DNA of 64,000 nucleotides from Xanthomonas arboricola pv. juglandis (GTDB lineage: Bacteria > Pseudomonadota > Gammaproteobacteria > Xanthomonadales > Xanthomonadaceae), in the NCBI RefSeq assembly GCF_001013475.1, contig NZ_JZEF01000005.1:62001-126000 (forward strand), read 5' to 3'. The notes beneath the pieces were generated by a model. It made no database searches. It saw only the letters and a program-made list of their open reading frames with translations, and was not told the origin of the DNA. The translations under genes were made by a program, and so were the position numbers. How positions within the stretch are numbered: position 1 is the first letter of the stretch; the number at the start of each line of letters is the position of its first letter. This document shows, piece after piece, positions 1-8,716 of this stretch.

Positions 1-284
1 TGCACGTGATAGACCGCACGCTGCAGCACACGCTGGAAGCCCAGGGTGGGCTGGGTGTCGCGGCCATCGTCTTCGGCCAGGCGCGAGACCGAGGCCTCGA
101 TCGCCTGCTCCAGATCGTTGTGCAAACGCACCTGGTCGGCACCGCAGGCCTTGAGGACGGCCTGGGCGGACGGGTTGTCCAGCAGCGAGAGCAGCAGGTG
201 CTCGACGGTCATGAACTCATGACGCGCCTCGCGTGCTCGCTTGTAGCACTGGCCGATGGTTTGCTCTAGGTCTTTGCTGAACAT
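1..284 (-). CDS. clpA: ATP-dependent Clp protease ATP-binding subunit ClpA, 5' end only
   Basis: Only the first 94 codons lie in the window; the gene runs off the left edge. The product begins MFSKDLEQTIGQCYKRARE, the start of the ClpA N-domain, and continues through the helical N-domain (EFMTVEHLLLSLLDN) that docks the ClpS adaptor. ClpA is the AAA+ unfoldase that feeds substrates to ClpP in the cytoplasm. The ATG at 284-282 follows a GGAG ribosome site at about 9 bases. clpS lies 142 bases upstream on the same strand, the usual clpS-clpA order. Identity is clear; nothing can be said of the ATPase modules. Confidence 0.93.
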   Translation of the reverse strand, partial: MFSKDLEQTIGQCYKRAREARHEFMTVEHLLLSLLDNPSAQAVLKACGADQVRLHNDLEQAIEASVSRLAEDDGRDTQPTLGFQRVLQRAVYHV

Positions 285-426
285 TGGTAACTCCGAACGG
301 CTGTTGCCAACAATATGCGGCTTTTGTTGGGATTTACCACAACCCTATCGGATAGGCATGTTCAGACGGCGTTAGCATGTGATTGCAGCCACAGTGTTGC
401 GCTGCTGGAATGATCGGATTGACGCC

Positions 427-747
427 TCAGGTCTGTTCCATCGTGCACAGCAGCGGGTGCTGGTTCATGCGCGAAAATTCATTGACCTGCGCCACCTTGG
501 ACTCGGCAACTTCGCGGCTGTAGACCCCGCAGACGCCGCGTCCACGGGTGTGGACATGCAGCATGACCTGGGTGGCCCGCTCCAGATCGAGATTGAAAAA
601 CTGCTGCAGCACCGTCACCACGAAGTCCATCGGGGTGTAGTCGTCGTTCAGCAAAAGCACCTGATAACGCGGCGGTGGCGCCACTTCAGGCTTGCTGGCT
701 TCGACGGTGAGGCCGTGATCGTGTTCGTGTGAGGTCTTACGAGGCAT
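427..747 (-). CDS. clpS: ATP-dependent Clp protease adaptor protein ClpS
   Basis: A 106-residue protein starting [11 protein letters not shown]. It has the ClpS core: [11 protein letters not shown], which forms the N-degron pocket region, and [17 protein letters not shown] near the middle. A hydrophilic 30-residue N-terminal tail is typical of the family. ClpS delivers N-end-rule substrates to ClpAP and restrains other ClpA substrates. The frame is open 20 codons further upstream, but those residues do not resemble ClpS, so the ATG at 747 is preferred. It lies directly upstream of clpA on the minus strand. Confidence 0.95.
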   Translation of the reverse strand: MPRKTSHEHDHGLTVEASKPEVAPPPRYQVLLLNDDYTPMDFVVTVLQQFFNLDLERATQVMLHVHTRGRGVCGVYSREVAESKVAQVNEFSRMNQHPLLCTMEQT

Positions 748-997
748 CCGGGCATTATACGGTTCATCGCCGCACGCATTGGACGATTTACGCCGCGCCC
801 CGCACAATTTGTCTCCGATTCCATGGCTGGCCCTTGATGACCGATTCCCTGACCGCGCGGTTGCTGGCGCCGTCGTTCACTGCCGACTTGTCCAGCTCCG
901 TGCACCTTGCCGGGTCGCAGCGCCGCTTAACCCGGCTTCAAACCGTACGGTTCGCCGCTAGCGCGAGCGCGGCCCCGATCACGCAGGACCCGCAGCG

Positions 998-1456
998 ATG
1001 AGCGCTTCCGACCAACGCTGGCATCCGGATGTCACCGTGGCCACCGTGGTGGTGCGCGATGGGCGCTTCCTGCAGGTGGAAGAGACCATCGGCGGCAAGC
1101 TGTTGTTGAACCAGCCTGCCGGGCACCTGGAACCAGACGAGAGCCTGCTCGATGCGGCGGTGCGCGAGACGCTGGAAGAGACCGGCTGGGATGTCCGCCT
1201 GACCCACTTCATCGGCACCTATCAGTGGGTCGCCCCGACTGGCCAGTGCTTCCTGCGGTTCGCGTTTGTGGCCGAGGCCGTGACCCACCATCCCGAGCGC
1301 AGCCTGGATACCGGCGTGGTGCGTGCGTTGTGGATGACGCCGGACGAATTGCGCAGCGCGACCGAGCGCCTGCGCAGCCCGCTGGTGTGGGAGGTGGTGG
1401 CCGACTATCTGGCCGGCCAGCGCCATCCCTTGGCCTTGGTGCGGCACGTCGCATGA
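998..1456 (+). CDS. nudJ: Nudix hydrolase, NudJ-like phosphatase
   Basis: 152 residues with a complete Nudix box at about residues 42-64 (GHLEPDE, then RETLEETGW), which binds the metal and diphosphate. It is expected to hydrolyse nucleoside or thiamine pyrophosphates in the cytoplasm. The gene overlaps mnmA by four bases (ATGA at 1453-1456), and hflD follows. The order nudJ-mnmA-hflD is the same as in Escherichia coli, which supports NudJ over other Nudix members. An AGGAC sequence 13 bases upstream may serve as ribosome site. Substrate is inferred from family and context only. Confidence 0.85.
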   Translation: MSASDQRWHPDVTVATVVVRDGRFLQVEETIGGKLLLNQPAGHLEPDESLLDAAVRETLEETGWDVRLTHFIGTYQWVAPTGQCFLRFAFVAEAVTHHPERSLDTGVVRALWMTPDELRSATERLRSPLVWEVVADYLAGQRHPLALVRHVA

Positions 1457-2589
1457 GTACGCCGCGGATCGTTGTCGGTGTCTCCGGCGGTGTGGATTCG
1501 TCGGTGGCGGCCTGGCGGCTGGCCCAGCAGGGCGAGTCGATCGCCGGGCTGTTCATGCAGAACTGGGCCGACGACGGCAGCGGCGATTGCCGCGCCGAGG
1601 ACGACCGCCGCGATGCGGTGGCGGTGTGCGGGGTGCTGGACATCCCGTTCCATTTCCGCGATTTTTCCGGCGAATACTGGAGCGGCGTGTTCGAGCACTT
1701 CCTGGCCGAATACGCGGCCGGGCGCACGCCGAATCCGGACGTGCTGTGCAACCGCGAGGTCAAGTTCAAGCATTTTCTGGATGCTGCCCAGGCGCTGGGC
1801 GCCGAGCGCATCGCCACCGGCCACTATGCGCGAGTGGCGCACAGCGGCGGGCGCTGGCGCCTGCTGCGCGGCGCCGACCGCAGCAAGGACCAGAGCTATT
1901 TCCTGCATCAGCTGGGACAGACGCAACTGGCCGCGACGCTGTTTCCGATCGGCGATATGGAAAAAAGCACGCTGCGCCGGGTCGCCCAGGACGCAGGTCT
2001 GCCGACCCATGCCAAGAAGGATTCCACCGGCATCTGCTTCATCGGCGAACGCGATTTCCGCGAGTTTCTGGGCCGTTACCTGCCCGCGCGCAGCGGCGAG
2101 ATCCGCGACCCGCAGGGGCAGCGCATCGCCGAGCATCCGGGGGTGTTCTATTTCACCCTGGGTCAGCGCGAAGGCCTGAACATCGGTGGCGTGCGTGGGC
2201 GTGCCGCCGCGCCGTGGTACGTGGTCGGCAAGGATGTGGCGAGCAACGTGCTGTATGTGGACCAGGACCGCGACAGCCCGCTGCTGCAATCGCGCTGGCT
2301 GCAGTCCGAGCAGGCCCATTGGGTCACCGGGGCGCCGCCGGCGCGCGGCTTCGGCTGCACCGCACAGACGCGTTACCGGCAGCCCGACGAGCCGTGCACG
2401 GTGGAGGTGCAGGACGATGGCAGCGTGCAGGTGCGTTTCGAGCGGCCGCAGCGGGCGGTGACGCCCGGGCAGTCGCTGGTGCTGTACGACGGCGAGGAAT
2501 GCCTGGGCGGCGCAGTCATCGCCGCTACCGATGCGCCGCTGGAACGCCAACTGGCAGGATCTTCTTTTTCACCTGAGGTAGTGGCTTGA
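1453..2589 (+). CDS. mnmA: tRNA 2-thiouridylase MnmA
   Basis: 378 residues. It begins with the PP-loop ATP-binding motif SGGVDSSV at residues 10-17. The two catalytic cysteines are in [12 protein letters not shown] (Cys99) and TGICFIGER (Cys195); GHYAR and DQSYFLHQL are also conserved. MnmA adenylates and thiolates U34 of glutamate, lysine and glutamine tRNAs using sulfur relayed by the Tus system. The ATG at 1453 overlaps the end of nudJ and puts the PP-loop at the normal distance; a longer open frame upstream reads antisense-like sequence of nudJ and is rejected. Length matches the family. Confidence 0.97.
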   Translation: MSTPRIVVGVSGGVDSSVAAWRLAQQGESIAGLFMQNWADDGSGDCRAEDDRRDAVAVCGVLDIPFHFRDFSGEYWSGVFEHFLAEYAAGRTPNPDVLCNREVKFKHFLDAAQALGAERIATGHYARVAHSGGRWRLLRGADRSKDQSYFLHQLGQTQLAATLFPIGDMEKSTLRRVAQDAGLPTHAKKDSTGICFIGERDFREFLGRYLPARSGEIRDPQGQRIAEHPGVFYFTLGQREGLNIGGVRGRAAAPWYVVGKDVASNVLYVDQDRDSPLLQSRWLQSEQAHWVTGAPPARGFGCTAQTRYRQPDEPCTVEVQDDGSVQVRFERPQRAVTPGQSLVLYDGEECLGGAVIAATDAPLERQLAGSSFSPEVVA

Positions 2590-3203
2590 TGAGTTCTTCC
2601 ATGGATCACCGCGTGCTGGCGCTTGCCGGCGTCGCCCAGGCCCTGCAACAGGTGCGGCGGATCGCCGAAACCGGGCATTCGGAGGCTGCGACGGTGCGTA
2701 CCGCCATGGACAGCGTGTTCCGGGTGGATGCGTCCTCGCCGGAGGCTGTGTACGGCTCGCCAGCGGACCTGGCGCCGGGCCTGCGGCTGTTGCACAACTA
2801 TTTCCACAACCAGGGCCAGGACGAGGTCCTGCCGCGGCTGGCGCTGGCAGTGCTGCAGCTGGAGCGCCGCTTCGTGCGCGACACCGCCACCGTCGCCACG
2901 GTCTCCAATGGCATCGAGGCAGCGGCGCGGCAGGCACACAGCCTGGGCGACAGCGGCCACCCTGACGTGCTGAGTTCGCTGGGCGGGCTGTATGCGCAGA
3001 CCATCAGCCACCTGCGCCCCAAGGTCATGGTACAGGGCAATCCGCATTACCTGGGCCAGGCCGGCGTGGTTGCGGAAATCCGCGCACTGCTGCTGGCCGC
3101 GGTCCGCTCGGCCGTGTTGTGGCGGCAGATGGGTGGCAGCCTGTGGGATTTCCTGTTTGCCAAGCGCGCAATGATCGAGGCGGTGGACCGCGCGCTGCGC
3201 TAA
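2589..3203 (+). CDS. hflD: HflD family high-frequency lysogenization protein
   Basis: 204 residues beginning [22 protein letters not shown]. The start overlaps the mnmA stop by one base (TGATG). HflD is a helical, membrane-associated protein of about 200 residues, named in E. coli for promoting CII degradation; its role in bacteria without lambda is not clear. Conserved family stretches are visible: [24 protein letters not shown] (residues about 140-155) and [12 protein letters not shown]. The gene is normally encoded after mnmA and often before purB; here purB is absent and a chemoreceptor follows. Confident on family, not on physiological role. Confidence 0.9.
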   Translation: MSSSMDHRVLALAGVAQALQQVRRIAETGHSEAATVRTAMDSVFRVDASSPEAVYGSPADLAPGLRLLHNYFHNQGQDEVLPRLALAVLQLERRFVRDTATVATVSNGIEAAARQAHSLGDSGHPDVLSSLGGLYAQTISHLRPKVMVQGNPHYLGQAGVVAEIRALLLAAVRSAVLWRQMGGSLWDFLFAKRAMIEAVDRALR

Positions 3204-3295
3204 ACCACTGACGATCCCGGTGTGCTACACGCGCTGGCGGTCGCTGGCGCGTGTCAACAAAGCTTGAACGGGCGAGACGATGTGGCGATCGTCGC

Positions 3296-3322
3296 TAAAG
3301 ACAAAGGGGGTACGGCCGATAC
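3296..3322 (+). promoter_or_regulatory. Sigma-28 (FliA) promoter of the chemoreceptor gene
   Basis: TAAAGACA at 3296-3303, an 11-base spacer, then GCCGATAC at 3315-3322. This matches the sigma-28 consensus TAAAG... / GCCGATAA with the same spacing as the fliC, fliD and flgM elements in this window. It lies 28 bases upstream of the ATG at 3351. Confidence 0.8.
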
Positions 3323-3350
3323 AGCAACCGTGACTCTGCCGAGAACGCCC

Positions 3351-4541
3351 ATGTATTCACGTCCACTTATCCGTCTGGCCGCCCCTTTGGCCCTGACCTT
3401 GCTGTTTCCCTTCGCTGTCGGATTCGACTGGCCCGCTTCGGTGCGCTGGGCGATCCTGGCGACCATGACGCTCAGCTGGCTCGGTTTCGCTGCCTGGGTG
3501 ACCTACTCCCAGTTCCGGCGTAATCCGGACCAGACCCGCATCCTGCGCGAGCAGGACCAACTGCTCAACGAACTGCGTACGTTCGTCAGCAACGAAGTCG
3601 ACGGTTCGCGCTCGGAAGTCGAGCGTGCCCGCGAACTGATCCGTCAGGCCGTGTCCGGTCTTGGTGGCAGCTTCGAAGCGATGAACCGCAAGTCGCGTCA
3701 GCAAAGCCAGGCACTGGCACGCATCGTCGACCGTGCCGGTGACGATGGCAGCGCCGGCGTCGACGTCGCTCGCTTCGCCCAGCACGCCAGCTCCCGCATG
3801 GAGCAGTTGGTGGAAGCGCTGGAACAGGTGAGCGGACAAAGTACCAACACGGTGCATCACATCGATGAGATGGCGCAGCACCTGGATGGCATCTTCGCGC
3901 TGCTGGAAGACGTCAAGTCGATCGCCGACCAGACCAACCTGCTGGCCTTGAACGCCGCCATCGAAGCAGCACGTGCCGGTGAAGCCGGTCGTGGCTTCGC
4001 AGTGGTCGCCGACGAGGTGCGCAATCTGTCCGAGCGTTCCACCACCTTCAACGAACAGATCCGCAAGCTGGCGCACAGCTCCAAGGAATCGATCGCCAAG
4101 GTGCGTGAAACGGTCTCGCAGCTGGCCTCGCGCCACATGGATCGTTCCCGCGAAGCCCGCCATGAATCGGCGGCGATGCTGGAGAATGTCGCTCAGATCA
4201 ACGCCTCGTTGGGCGATGGCATGCGCGAAATTTCCGAGTGCGCTCGCTCCATCGACGGTAGCGTGGCCGAAGCGGTGCGTGCCCTGCAGTTCGAGGACAT
4301 CGCCACGCAGACGCTGAGCGGCATCCACACCCACCTCGATCGCCTCACCGCGATCAACCGTGAAGCGGTGGCGCTGCAGGAACTGCTGCATCGCAATGGC
4401 GGCGTGTACGACAGCGATCTGGTCGCCGCGCTGCAGAAGGTGTCCACCCGCCTGCGCGATATGCGCGTGGAATGGGAGCGCCCGCCGCACAAGCCGGTGG
4501 CGCAGCAAGGCATGGGTGCCGGCACGGTCGAGTTGTTCTAA
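3351..4541 (+). CDS. Methyl-accepting chemotaxis protein-like transducer without a periplasmic sensor domain
   Basis: 396 residues. The first 55 residues carry two hydrophobic segments (about 7-24 and 28-48) separated by only a few residues, so there is no periplasmic ligand-binding domain. The rest is a coiled coil with the highly conserved transducer tip [19 protein letters not shown] followed by [14 protein letters not shown], which contacts CheA and CheW. The ATG at 3351 is chosen because a sigma-28 promoter ends 28 bases upstream; the open frame continues further 5' but would span the promoter. The C-terminus has no CheR-tethering pentapeptide. It likely senses a membrane or cytoplasmic signal, or acts as an array scaffold; ligand unknown. 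Confidence 0.85.
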   Translation: MYSRPLIRLAAPLALTLLFPFAVGFDWPASVRWAILATMTLSWLGFAAWVTYSQFRRNPDQTRILREQDQLLNELRTFVSNEVDGSRSEVERARELIRQAVSGLGGSFEAMNRKSRQQSQALARIVDRAGDDGSAGVDVARFAQHASSRMEQLVEALEQVSGQSTNTVHHIDEMAQHLDGIFALLEDVKSIADQTNLLALNAAIEAARAGEAGRGFAVVADEVRNLSERSTTFNEQIRKLAHSSKESIAKVRETVSQLASRHMDRSREARHESAAMLENVAQINASLGDGMREISECARSIDGSVAEAVRALQFEDIATQTLSGIHTHLDRLTAINREAVALQELLHRNGGVYDSDLVAALQKVSTRLRDMRVEWERPPHKPVAQQGMGAGTVELF

Positions 4542-4574
4542 GACCGATGCCACGCACCATCTGACCCCGACATT

Positions 4575-4591
4575 CCCCGGCCTCCCCGGGG
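4575..4591 (+). terminator. Short GC hairpin after the chemoreceptor gene
   Basis: CCCCGG, a 5-base loop, CCGGGG, followed by ATTTG. The stem is only 6 bp and the T run is weak, so termination would be partial at best. Confidence 0.35.
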
Positions 4592-4625
4592 ATTTGTCGT
4601 TCCGCAACAACCTGGTATTCCGCTG

Positions 4626-4910
4626 ATGACGCTCCTTGCCCCGCCCACCGATGCACCCACCGCCGTGCTGGAATCAGCCGCGCTGGCGGCTGCACACGCC
4701 CAGCGCATTGCGCAAAGCGACGCTGCCCGGCCTGCGCTGCGCAGCGTGCGCATGCCGGCCGCGCTGGAACGGCTGGAGCGTGCCGCCCGTGCGGAAGTGC
4801 AGGCAATGCAGAACCCGCGCCGCAGCTGCAGCGAAGAAGAACTGCTGTTCGCGACCGTGGCCTGGGACCTGGGGCTGGATGGCGCCGCTGTCGACGTATC
4901 CGGAAGCTGA
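4626..4910 (+). CDS. Small hypothetical protein, 94 residues
   Basis: I do not recognise this family. The product is alanine-rich and predicted helical (ESAALAAAHAQRIAQSDAAR), with no signal peptide or membrane segment, and ends with an acidic stretch (EEELLFATVAWDLGLDGAA). It starts 84 bases after the chemoreceptor and codon use is GC-rich at third positions like its neighbours, which supports a real gene. A strong inverted repeat just after the stop (4925-4954) would fit the end of a transcript. It may be cotranscribed with the chemoreceptor from the sigma-28 promoter. Function unknown. Confidence 0.5.
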   Translation: MTLLAPPTDAPTAVLESAALAAAHAQRIAQSDAARPALRSVRMPAALERLERAARAEVQAMQNPRRSCSEEELLFATVAWDLGLDGAAVDVSGS

Positions 4911-4924
4911 CGTTTTTGTGCGAC

Positions 4925-4954
4925 AGCGGGGCGTGCCTCGGCAGGCGCCCCGCT
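4925..4954. terminator. Strong inverted repeat downstream of the 94-residue gene
   Basis: AGCGGGGCG pairs perfectly with CGCCCCGCT across a 12-base centre that can pair further. No T tract follows, so it is a candidate rather than a textbook terminator. Confidence 0.45.
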
Positions 4955-5100
4955 GGCTGTATTCACTGCCCGACCTATGGCGTTTGTGCATCAGGCCGTG
5001 CTACCCGGCGTGGCTCCGAACACGCAATGCCGTGCGATTGCAGCACCAGGGTGAGGTCTCCCCTGCTCGTCTGCTCGACGACTTCTACGACACCACGTCG

Positions 5101-5290
5101 GGTGTAGAGCGCCTAGCTCTGTAGCTTGGCTGCAGGGCCCTTGCCTGCCTACAGTCGCTGGTCACGCCCTGAACCCTTTCCTGAAGTCTCATAAGCGGAA
5201 TCCATGCCGCACAAGGTCCCACGATGGGGAGCGGACCGCGCCGGCAAGACGCTACTTCTGCTCAGAATCGCGGCGTGTACCTTTTCGGTC
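5101..5290 (+). repeat. Degenerate copy (D) of the large palindromic intergenic repeat
   Basis: Starts GGTGTAGAGCGCC and shares GGCTGCAGGGCCCTTGCC, the ATCCATGCCGC core and AAGGTCCCACGATGG with copies A and B, but has lost much of the arm complementarity. It sits in direct tandem just before copy A, which begins with the same GGTGTAGAGC. Confidence 0.65.
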
Positions 5291-5310
5291 GTCTGGCGGG
5301 TGATGGATAA

Positions 5311-5715
5311 GGTGTAGAGCACCCAGCTTTGCAGGTGGCTGCAGGGCCCTTGTCCGCCCACCATCGCAGGACACGCCGCAAGTACGTCCATGTAGGCTCT
5401 TACGCGGCATCCATGCCGCGTAAGGTCCCGCGACGGTGGGCGGACAAGGACCTGTCGAGATTGTCGGTATGTGTGGTTGCAAGCAGAGCACGAGGTGCAT
5501 TGTTCGGATCACCTTGCGTCCGAAAATCTTCCTCACGCAAGCCGAATAACAGTCAGGCGATGGACTTCTCAAAGTCTCAAGACCCTGCAATAAGTATGTT
5601 TTTTATCTGGCCACCGACCAACTCTGTGGTGCGCGACCCTTGCCGGTTGCTGGCTCCTTGGCGGCATGGACGCCGCCAGGGAGCCTCCATGGACGGATTC
5701 ACGGCGTGTCCCGCA
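5311..5715 (+). repeat. Large two-armed palindromic element, copy A
   Basis: Left arm 5311-5460: CTTGTCCGCCCACC (from 5349) pairs with GGTGGGCGGACAAG (to 5449), enclosing a perfect inner palindrome TTACGCGGCAT-CC-ATGCCGCGTAA (5400-5423). Right arm about 5651-5715 forms its own hairpin (GGCTCC..GGCGGC / GCCGCC..GGAGCC) and carries a near reverse complement of the left-arm stretch ACACGCCGCAAGTACGTCC. Copy B at 20969-21335 has the same two-arm plan. It could be a nonautonomous, MITE-like element; no transposase is linked. Confidence 0.75.
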
Positions 5716-5809
5716 AGTAGCGAGGGCATCGCGCCCTCGACTCACTGAGCTTTTGACCGGCGCATTTCAACAGCCGGGCGGGCGACGCCGGGCGCTGCGA
5801 CAGCTTGCG

Positions 5810-8596
5810 TCAGCTGGCGATGACCAGGCGCGCGCCTAGGCGCATGCCGGCTTCGGCTTCGCGCAACCACTGCGCCATGTCGCGCGGCGACAGCGGCCGC
5901 GAATAGAAGTAGCCCTGGATTTCGTCACAGCCCTGCTGGCGCAGCAATGCGTCTTCCTGCACCGTTTCCACGCCTTCGGCGACCACCTGCATGCCCAGCG
6001 CGTGGCCCAGATGCACGATGGCCTGGGTCACTTCGGCGGTGTTGGCGTCGTCGAGCATGCCTTGCACGAAGCTGCGGTCGATCTTCAGACGCTGCACCGG
6101 GAAGCGGTTGAGGTAATGCAGGTTGGAGAAACCGGTACCGAAGTCGTCCACCGCCAACAGCACACCATTCTGTTCGAACAGCTCGAAGCAGCGGCGCAGC
6201 GAGTCGGAATCGCGGATCAAGGCCGATTCGGTCAATTCCAGTTCCAGGCGCGATGGCGACCAGCCGTTGTCGCGGCAGATTTCCAGTACGCGCTCGGCAA
6301 AGCCGCGCTCGCGCAGCTGCACCGCAGAGACATTGACCGCGATGCGGCTGAAATTGAGTCCGGCGCGATCCCAGACCACGGCCTGGCGGCAGGCCTCGCC
6401 GATCACCCATTCGCCCAGGCGCACGATCTCGCCACACTCCTCGGCAATCGGAATGAACTCGACCGGGCTGCACTGGCCATGGCCGGGACGATTCCAGCGC
6501 ATCAGCGCTTCGATCGCCGGCGAGGATTCACCCACCGTGTTGACCAGCGGCTGATAGACCAGGCTGAATTCTTCGCGTTCCAGCGCACCTTGCAGCGCGT
6601 GTTCCAGCTCCAGGCGGCGCTGTGCACGCATCAGCACGTCCTGGCTGTAGTAATGGCAGGTGTTGCGGCCCGATTCCTTGGCTGCATACATCGCCGCATC
6701 GGCGGCGCGCAGCAGGCTGTCGAAATCCGACAGGCCCTCGCCCTGCAGCGCGATACCGATGCTGGCACCGAGCTTGAGGGTGACGTGGTCCTTGCGCAGC
6801 GGCTCGCCGAGCGCGCTGATCAGCTTGCGCGCTACGTGGCCGGCGTCTTCCGGTTCGGAGAGATCGCGCAGCAGCACGATGAATTCGTCGTCGCTGAAGC
6901 GGCCGAACAGGTCGCTGTTGCGCAGATGCTGGTGCAGGCGTGCGGAGGCCAGTTTGAGCAGATTGTCGCCGGTGGCATGACCGAACGAATCGTTGATGCT
7001 CTTGAAGCCATCCAGATCGATCAGCAGCATTGCCAGCACCTGGCCGCGCTCGTGCGCTTCGCGGATCGCGTTCTCTGCCTGCTCGCGCAGCAGGAAGCGG
7101 TTGGGCAGACCGGTCAGGCGATCGTAGTGGGCCAGCAGCTCGATGCGCTCGTTGGCTTCGCGCTCGCGGGTGACGTCGCGGAACAAGGCGACGAAACGCG
7201 GCGGCAGGCCTTCGCGACGGTCCAGCTCGATCAGCACCTGTACCCAGATCCGCTGGCCGGAGTTGCGGTAGAAACACAGCTCCAGCTGTTCGGGCAGGCC
7301 GCCATCGGAGATACGCAGCAGCGCCGCCTCGAAGGCGTCGCGCGAGTCCTGCGTGTACAGCGACAGCGCCTGCTCCAGGGTGATGTTTTCCTTGCGCAGG
7401 CCGTGGATGCGGTAGCACTCCTCGGTCCACTGCATGCGCCGGGTGTCGACCTCGATCTCGCAGCCGCCGATCTTGCCCAACGCAGACACGCGGTTGAGCA
7501 GCTCGGTGCGCCAGCGGATCAATGCATCGGTCTGGCGCTGCTCGGTGACGTTCTGCAACTGGCCGAGCAGACGCACCATGCTGCCGTTGCCATCGAACAC
7601 CGGCTGCGCCCAGACCCGCAGGTGATGCGGATTGACGTCGCCAAGCCCATTGATTTCCAGCTCGAAATGCACCGGCAGGCCTTCGTGCTTGATCTTGCGC
7701 CAGGCGCTGCGCAGATGCGCAACCGACGGCCGGCCCAGCAGGCGCAGGATGTCGCGAATGCCCTGCAGGCGCTGCTGGCTCACGCCGAGCTGTTGCAGGA
7801 AATCCGGCGACACCCACAGCGCGTCCTTGAGCGTGTCCCAGCTCCAGCTGCCCATGCTGGCGATACGCTGGGCCTCTTCGAGCTGGGCCTGCTGCTCGCG
7901 CAGCTGCTGCTCGAGCAACTTGTGGTGGTGCACATCGGTATGCGTGCCGACCATGCGCAGCGGGCGGCCGTCGGCGGTCCGCGACACTACGCGGCCGCGA
8001 TCCAGGATCCAGCGCCACTGGCCGTCGTGCTGACGCAGACGGAATTCGGCGGTATAGGTATCGGTACGGCCGTCCAGGTGCGCCTGCACGGCAGCACTGA
8101 CCAGCGCATGGTCGTCGGGATGGATCAGCCCGGACAACGCGGTGAGATTGTTCGGCAGCGGCTGCTCGGAATAACCGAGCATGCGGGTCCAGCGCTCGGA
8201 GCGATAGACCACATCGGCCGGAATGTCCCAGTCCCACAGACCGTGATCGGCGCTGTCCAGGCCCATTTCCCAGCGGCTGGTACCGTCGGCACCCATCGGC
8301 TCGGGAATGCTCAGGGTGAAGGCCATGACCTGGCCGTGTTCGTCGCTGACCGCGCGCAGCCAGCCTTCCAGACGCCCGCCACCGGTACCCGGCAGCACGC
8401 AGGCGGCCATGCCGCCGCTATTGGCCACCTGGACGCGACTGCTTTCCAGGACTTCGGCATAGGCGCCAAGGGTGGCCGGCAATCCCAGCGATTGCGCAAC
8501 GCGGTTGGCCGCCAGAGGCTGGCCATGCGCATCCAACAACACCACCGCCGAGGTCAGCGGGTGCTGCAGCATGCTTGCAATGACGCCTGAGTCCAC
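5810..8596 (-). CDS. PAS-GGDEF-EAL protein, probable c-di-GMP phosphodiesterase with degenerate GGDEF
   Basis: 928 residues, no membrane segment seen. Three PAS-like regions follow one another (about 105-230, 245-360, 375-490; for example GLWDWDI and GSWSWDT), then a GGDEF domain and an EAL domain. The cyclase signature reads SDDEF (568-572) instead of GGDEF, so cyclase activity is unlikely. The EAL domain keeps its signatures: EALMRW, ELTES, DDFGTGFSNL, KIDRSF, VAEGVET and CDEIQGY. It should therefore hydrolyse c-di-GMP under control of PAS-sensed signals. The start is a GTG at 8596, 120 bases from a divergently transcribed kinase. Placed beside the flagellar cluster, it may affect motility; that is inference. 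Confidence 0.88.
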   Translation of the reverse strand: MDSGVIASMLQHPLTSAVVLLDAHGQPLAANRVAQSLGLPATLGAYAEVLESSRVQVANSGGMAACVLPGTGGGRLEGWLRAVSDEHGQVMAFTLSIPEPMGADGTSRWEMGLDSADHGLWDWDIPADVVYRSERWTRMLGYSEQPLPNNLTALSGLIHPDDHALVSAAVQAHLDGRTDTYTAEFRLRQHDGQWRWILDRGRVVSRTADGRPLRMVGTHTDVHHHKLLEQQLREQQAQLEEAQRIASMGSWSWDTLKDALWVSPDFLQQLGVSQQRLQGIRDILRLLGRPSVAHLRSAWRKIKHEGLPVHFELEINGLGDVNPHHLRVWAQPVFDGNGSMVRLLGQLQNVTEQRQTDALIRWRTELLNRVSALGKIGGCEIEVDTRRMQWTEECYRIHGLRKENITLEQALSLYTQDSRDAFEAALLRISDGGLPEQLELCFYRNSGQRIWVQVLIELDRREGLPPRFVALFRDVTREREANERIELLAHYDRLTGLPNRFLLREQAENAIREAHERGQVLAMLLIDLDGFKSINDSFGHATGDNLLKLASARLHQHLRNSDLFGRFSDDEFIVLLRDLSEPEDAGHVARKLISALGEPLRKDHVTLKLGASIGIALQGEGLSDFDSLLRAADAAMYAAKESGRNTCHYYSQDVLMRAQRRLELEHALQGALEREEFSLVYQPLVNTVGESSPAIEALMRWNRPGHGQCSPVEFIPIAEECGEIVRLGEWVIGEACRQAVVWDRAGLNFSRIAVNVSAVQLRERGFAERVLEICRDNGWSPSRLELELTESALIRDSDSLRRCFELFEQNGVLLAVDDFGTGFSNLHYLNRFPVQRLKIDRSFVQGMLDDANTAEVTQAIVHLGHALGMQVVAEGVETVQEDALLRQQGCDEIQGYFYSRPLSPRDMAQWLREAEAGMRLGARLVIAS

Positions 8597-8716
8597 TCTG
8601 GAACACTCCGAAGAATCGACCCCGGCCTTCGGAGTCGCAATGGATAACGGCCGTTTCCTGGATTAGTTGAGGCGCGTGTTTCGGGCCCGACCGAACCGGG
8701 ACGAGTTGCGGCTAAG

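Larger units (their letters stand above)
4911..5809. other. Gene-free block of about 0.9 kb built of palindromic repeats
   Basis: No credible coding region is seen; the open frames here read through repeat sequence. It holds a hairpin (4925-4954), a degenerate palindromic unit (5101-5290), a full two-armed element (5311-5715), and about 90 bases before the stop of the minus-strand GGDEF-EAL gene. Confidence 0.7.

Noticed and set aside
5101-5715. Insertion sequence remnant
   Set aside because: No transposase-like translation is seen on either strand, so it is listed as a nonautonomous repeat instead.
5329-5748. 139-residue open frame in the gap before the GGDEF-EAL gene
   Set aside because: It lies entirely in palindromic element copy A; the same residues (SYAASMPRKVPRR) appear in the frame through copy B, reflecting the repeat, not a protein family.
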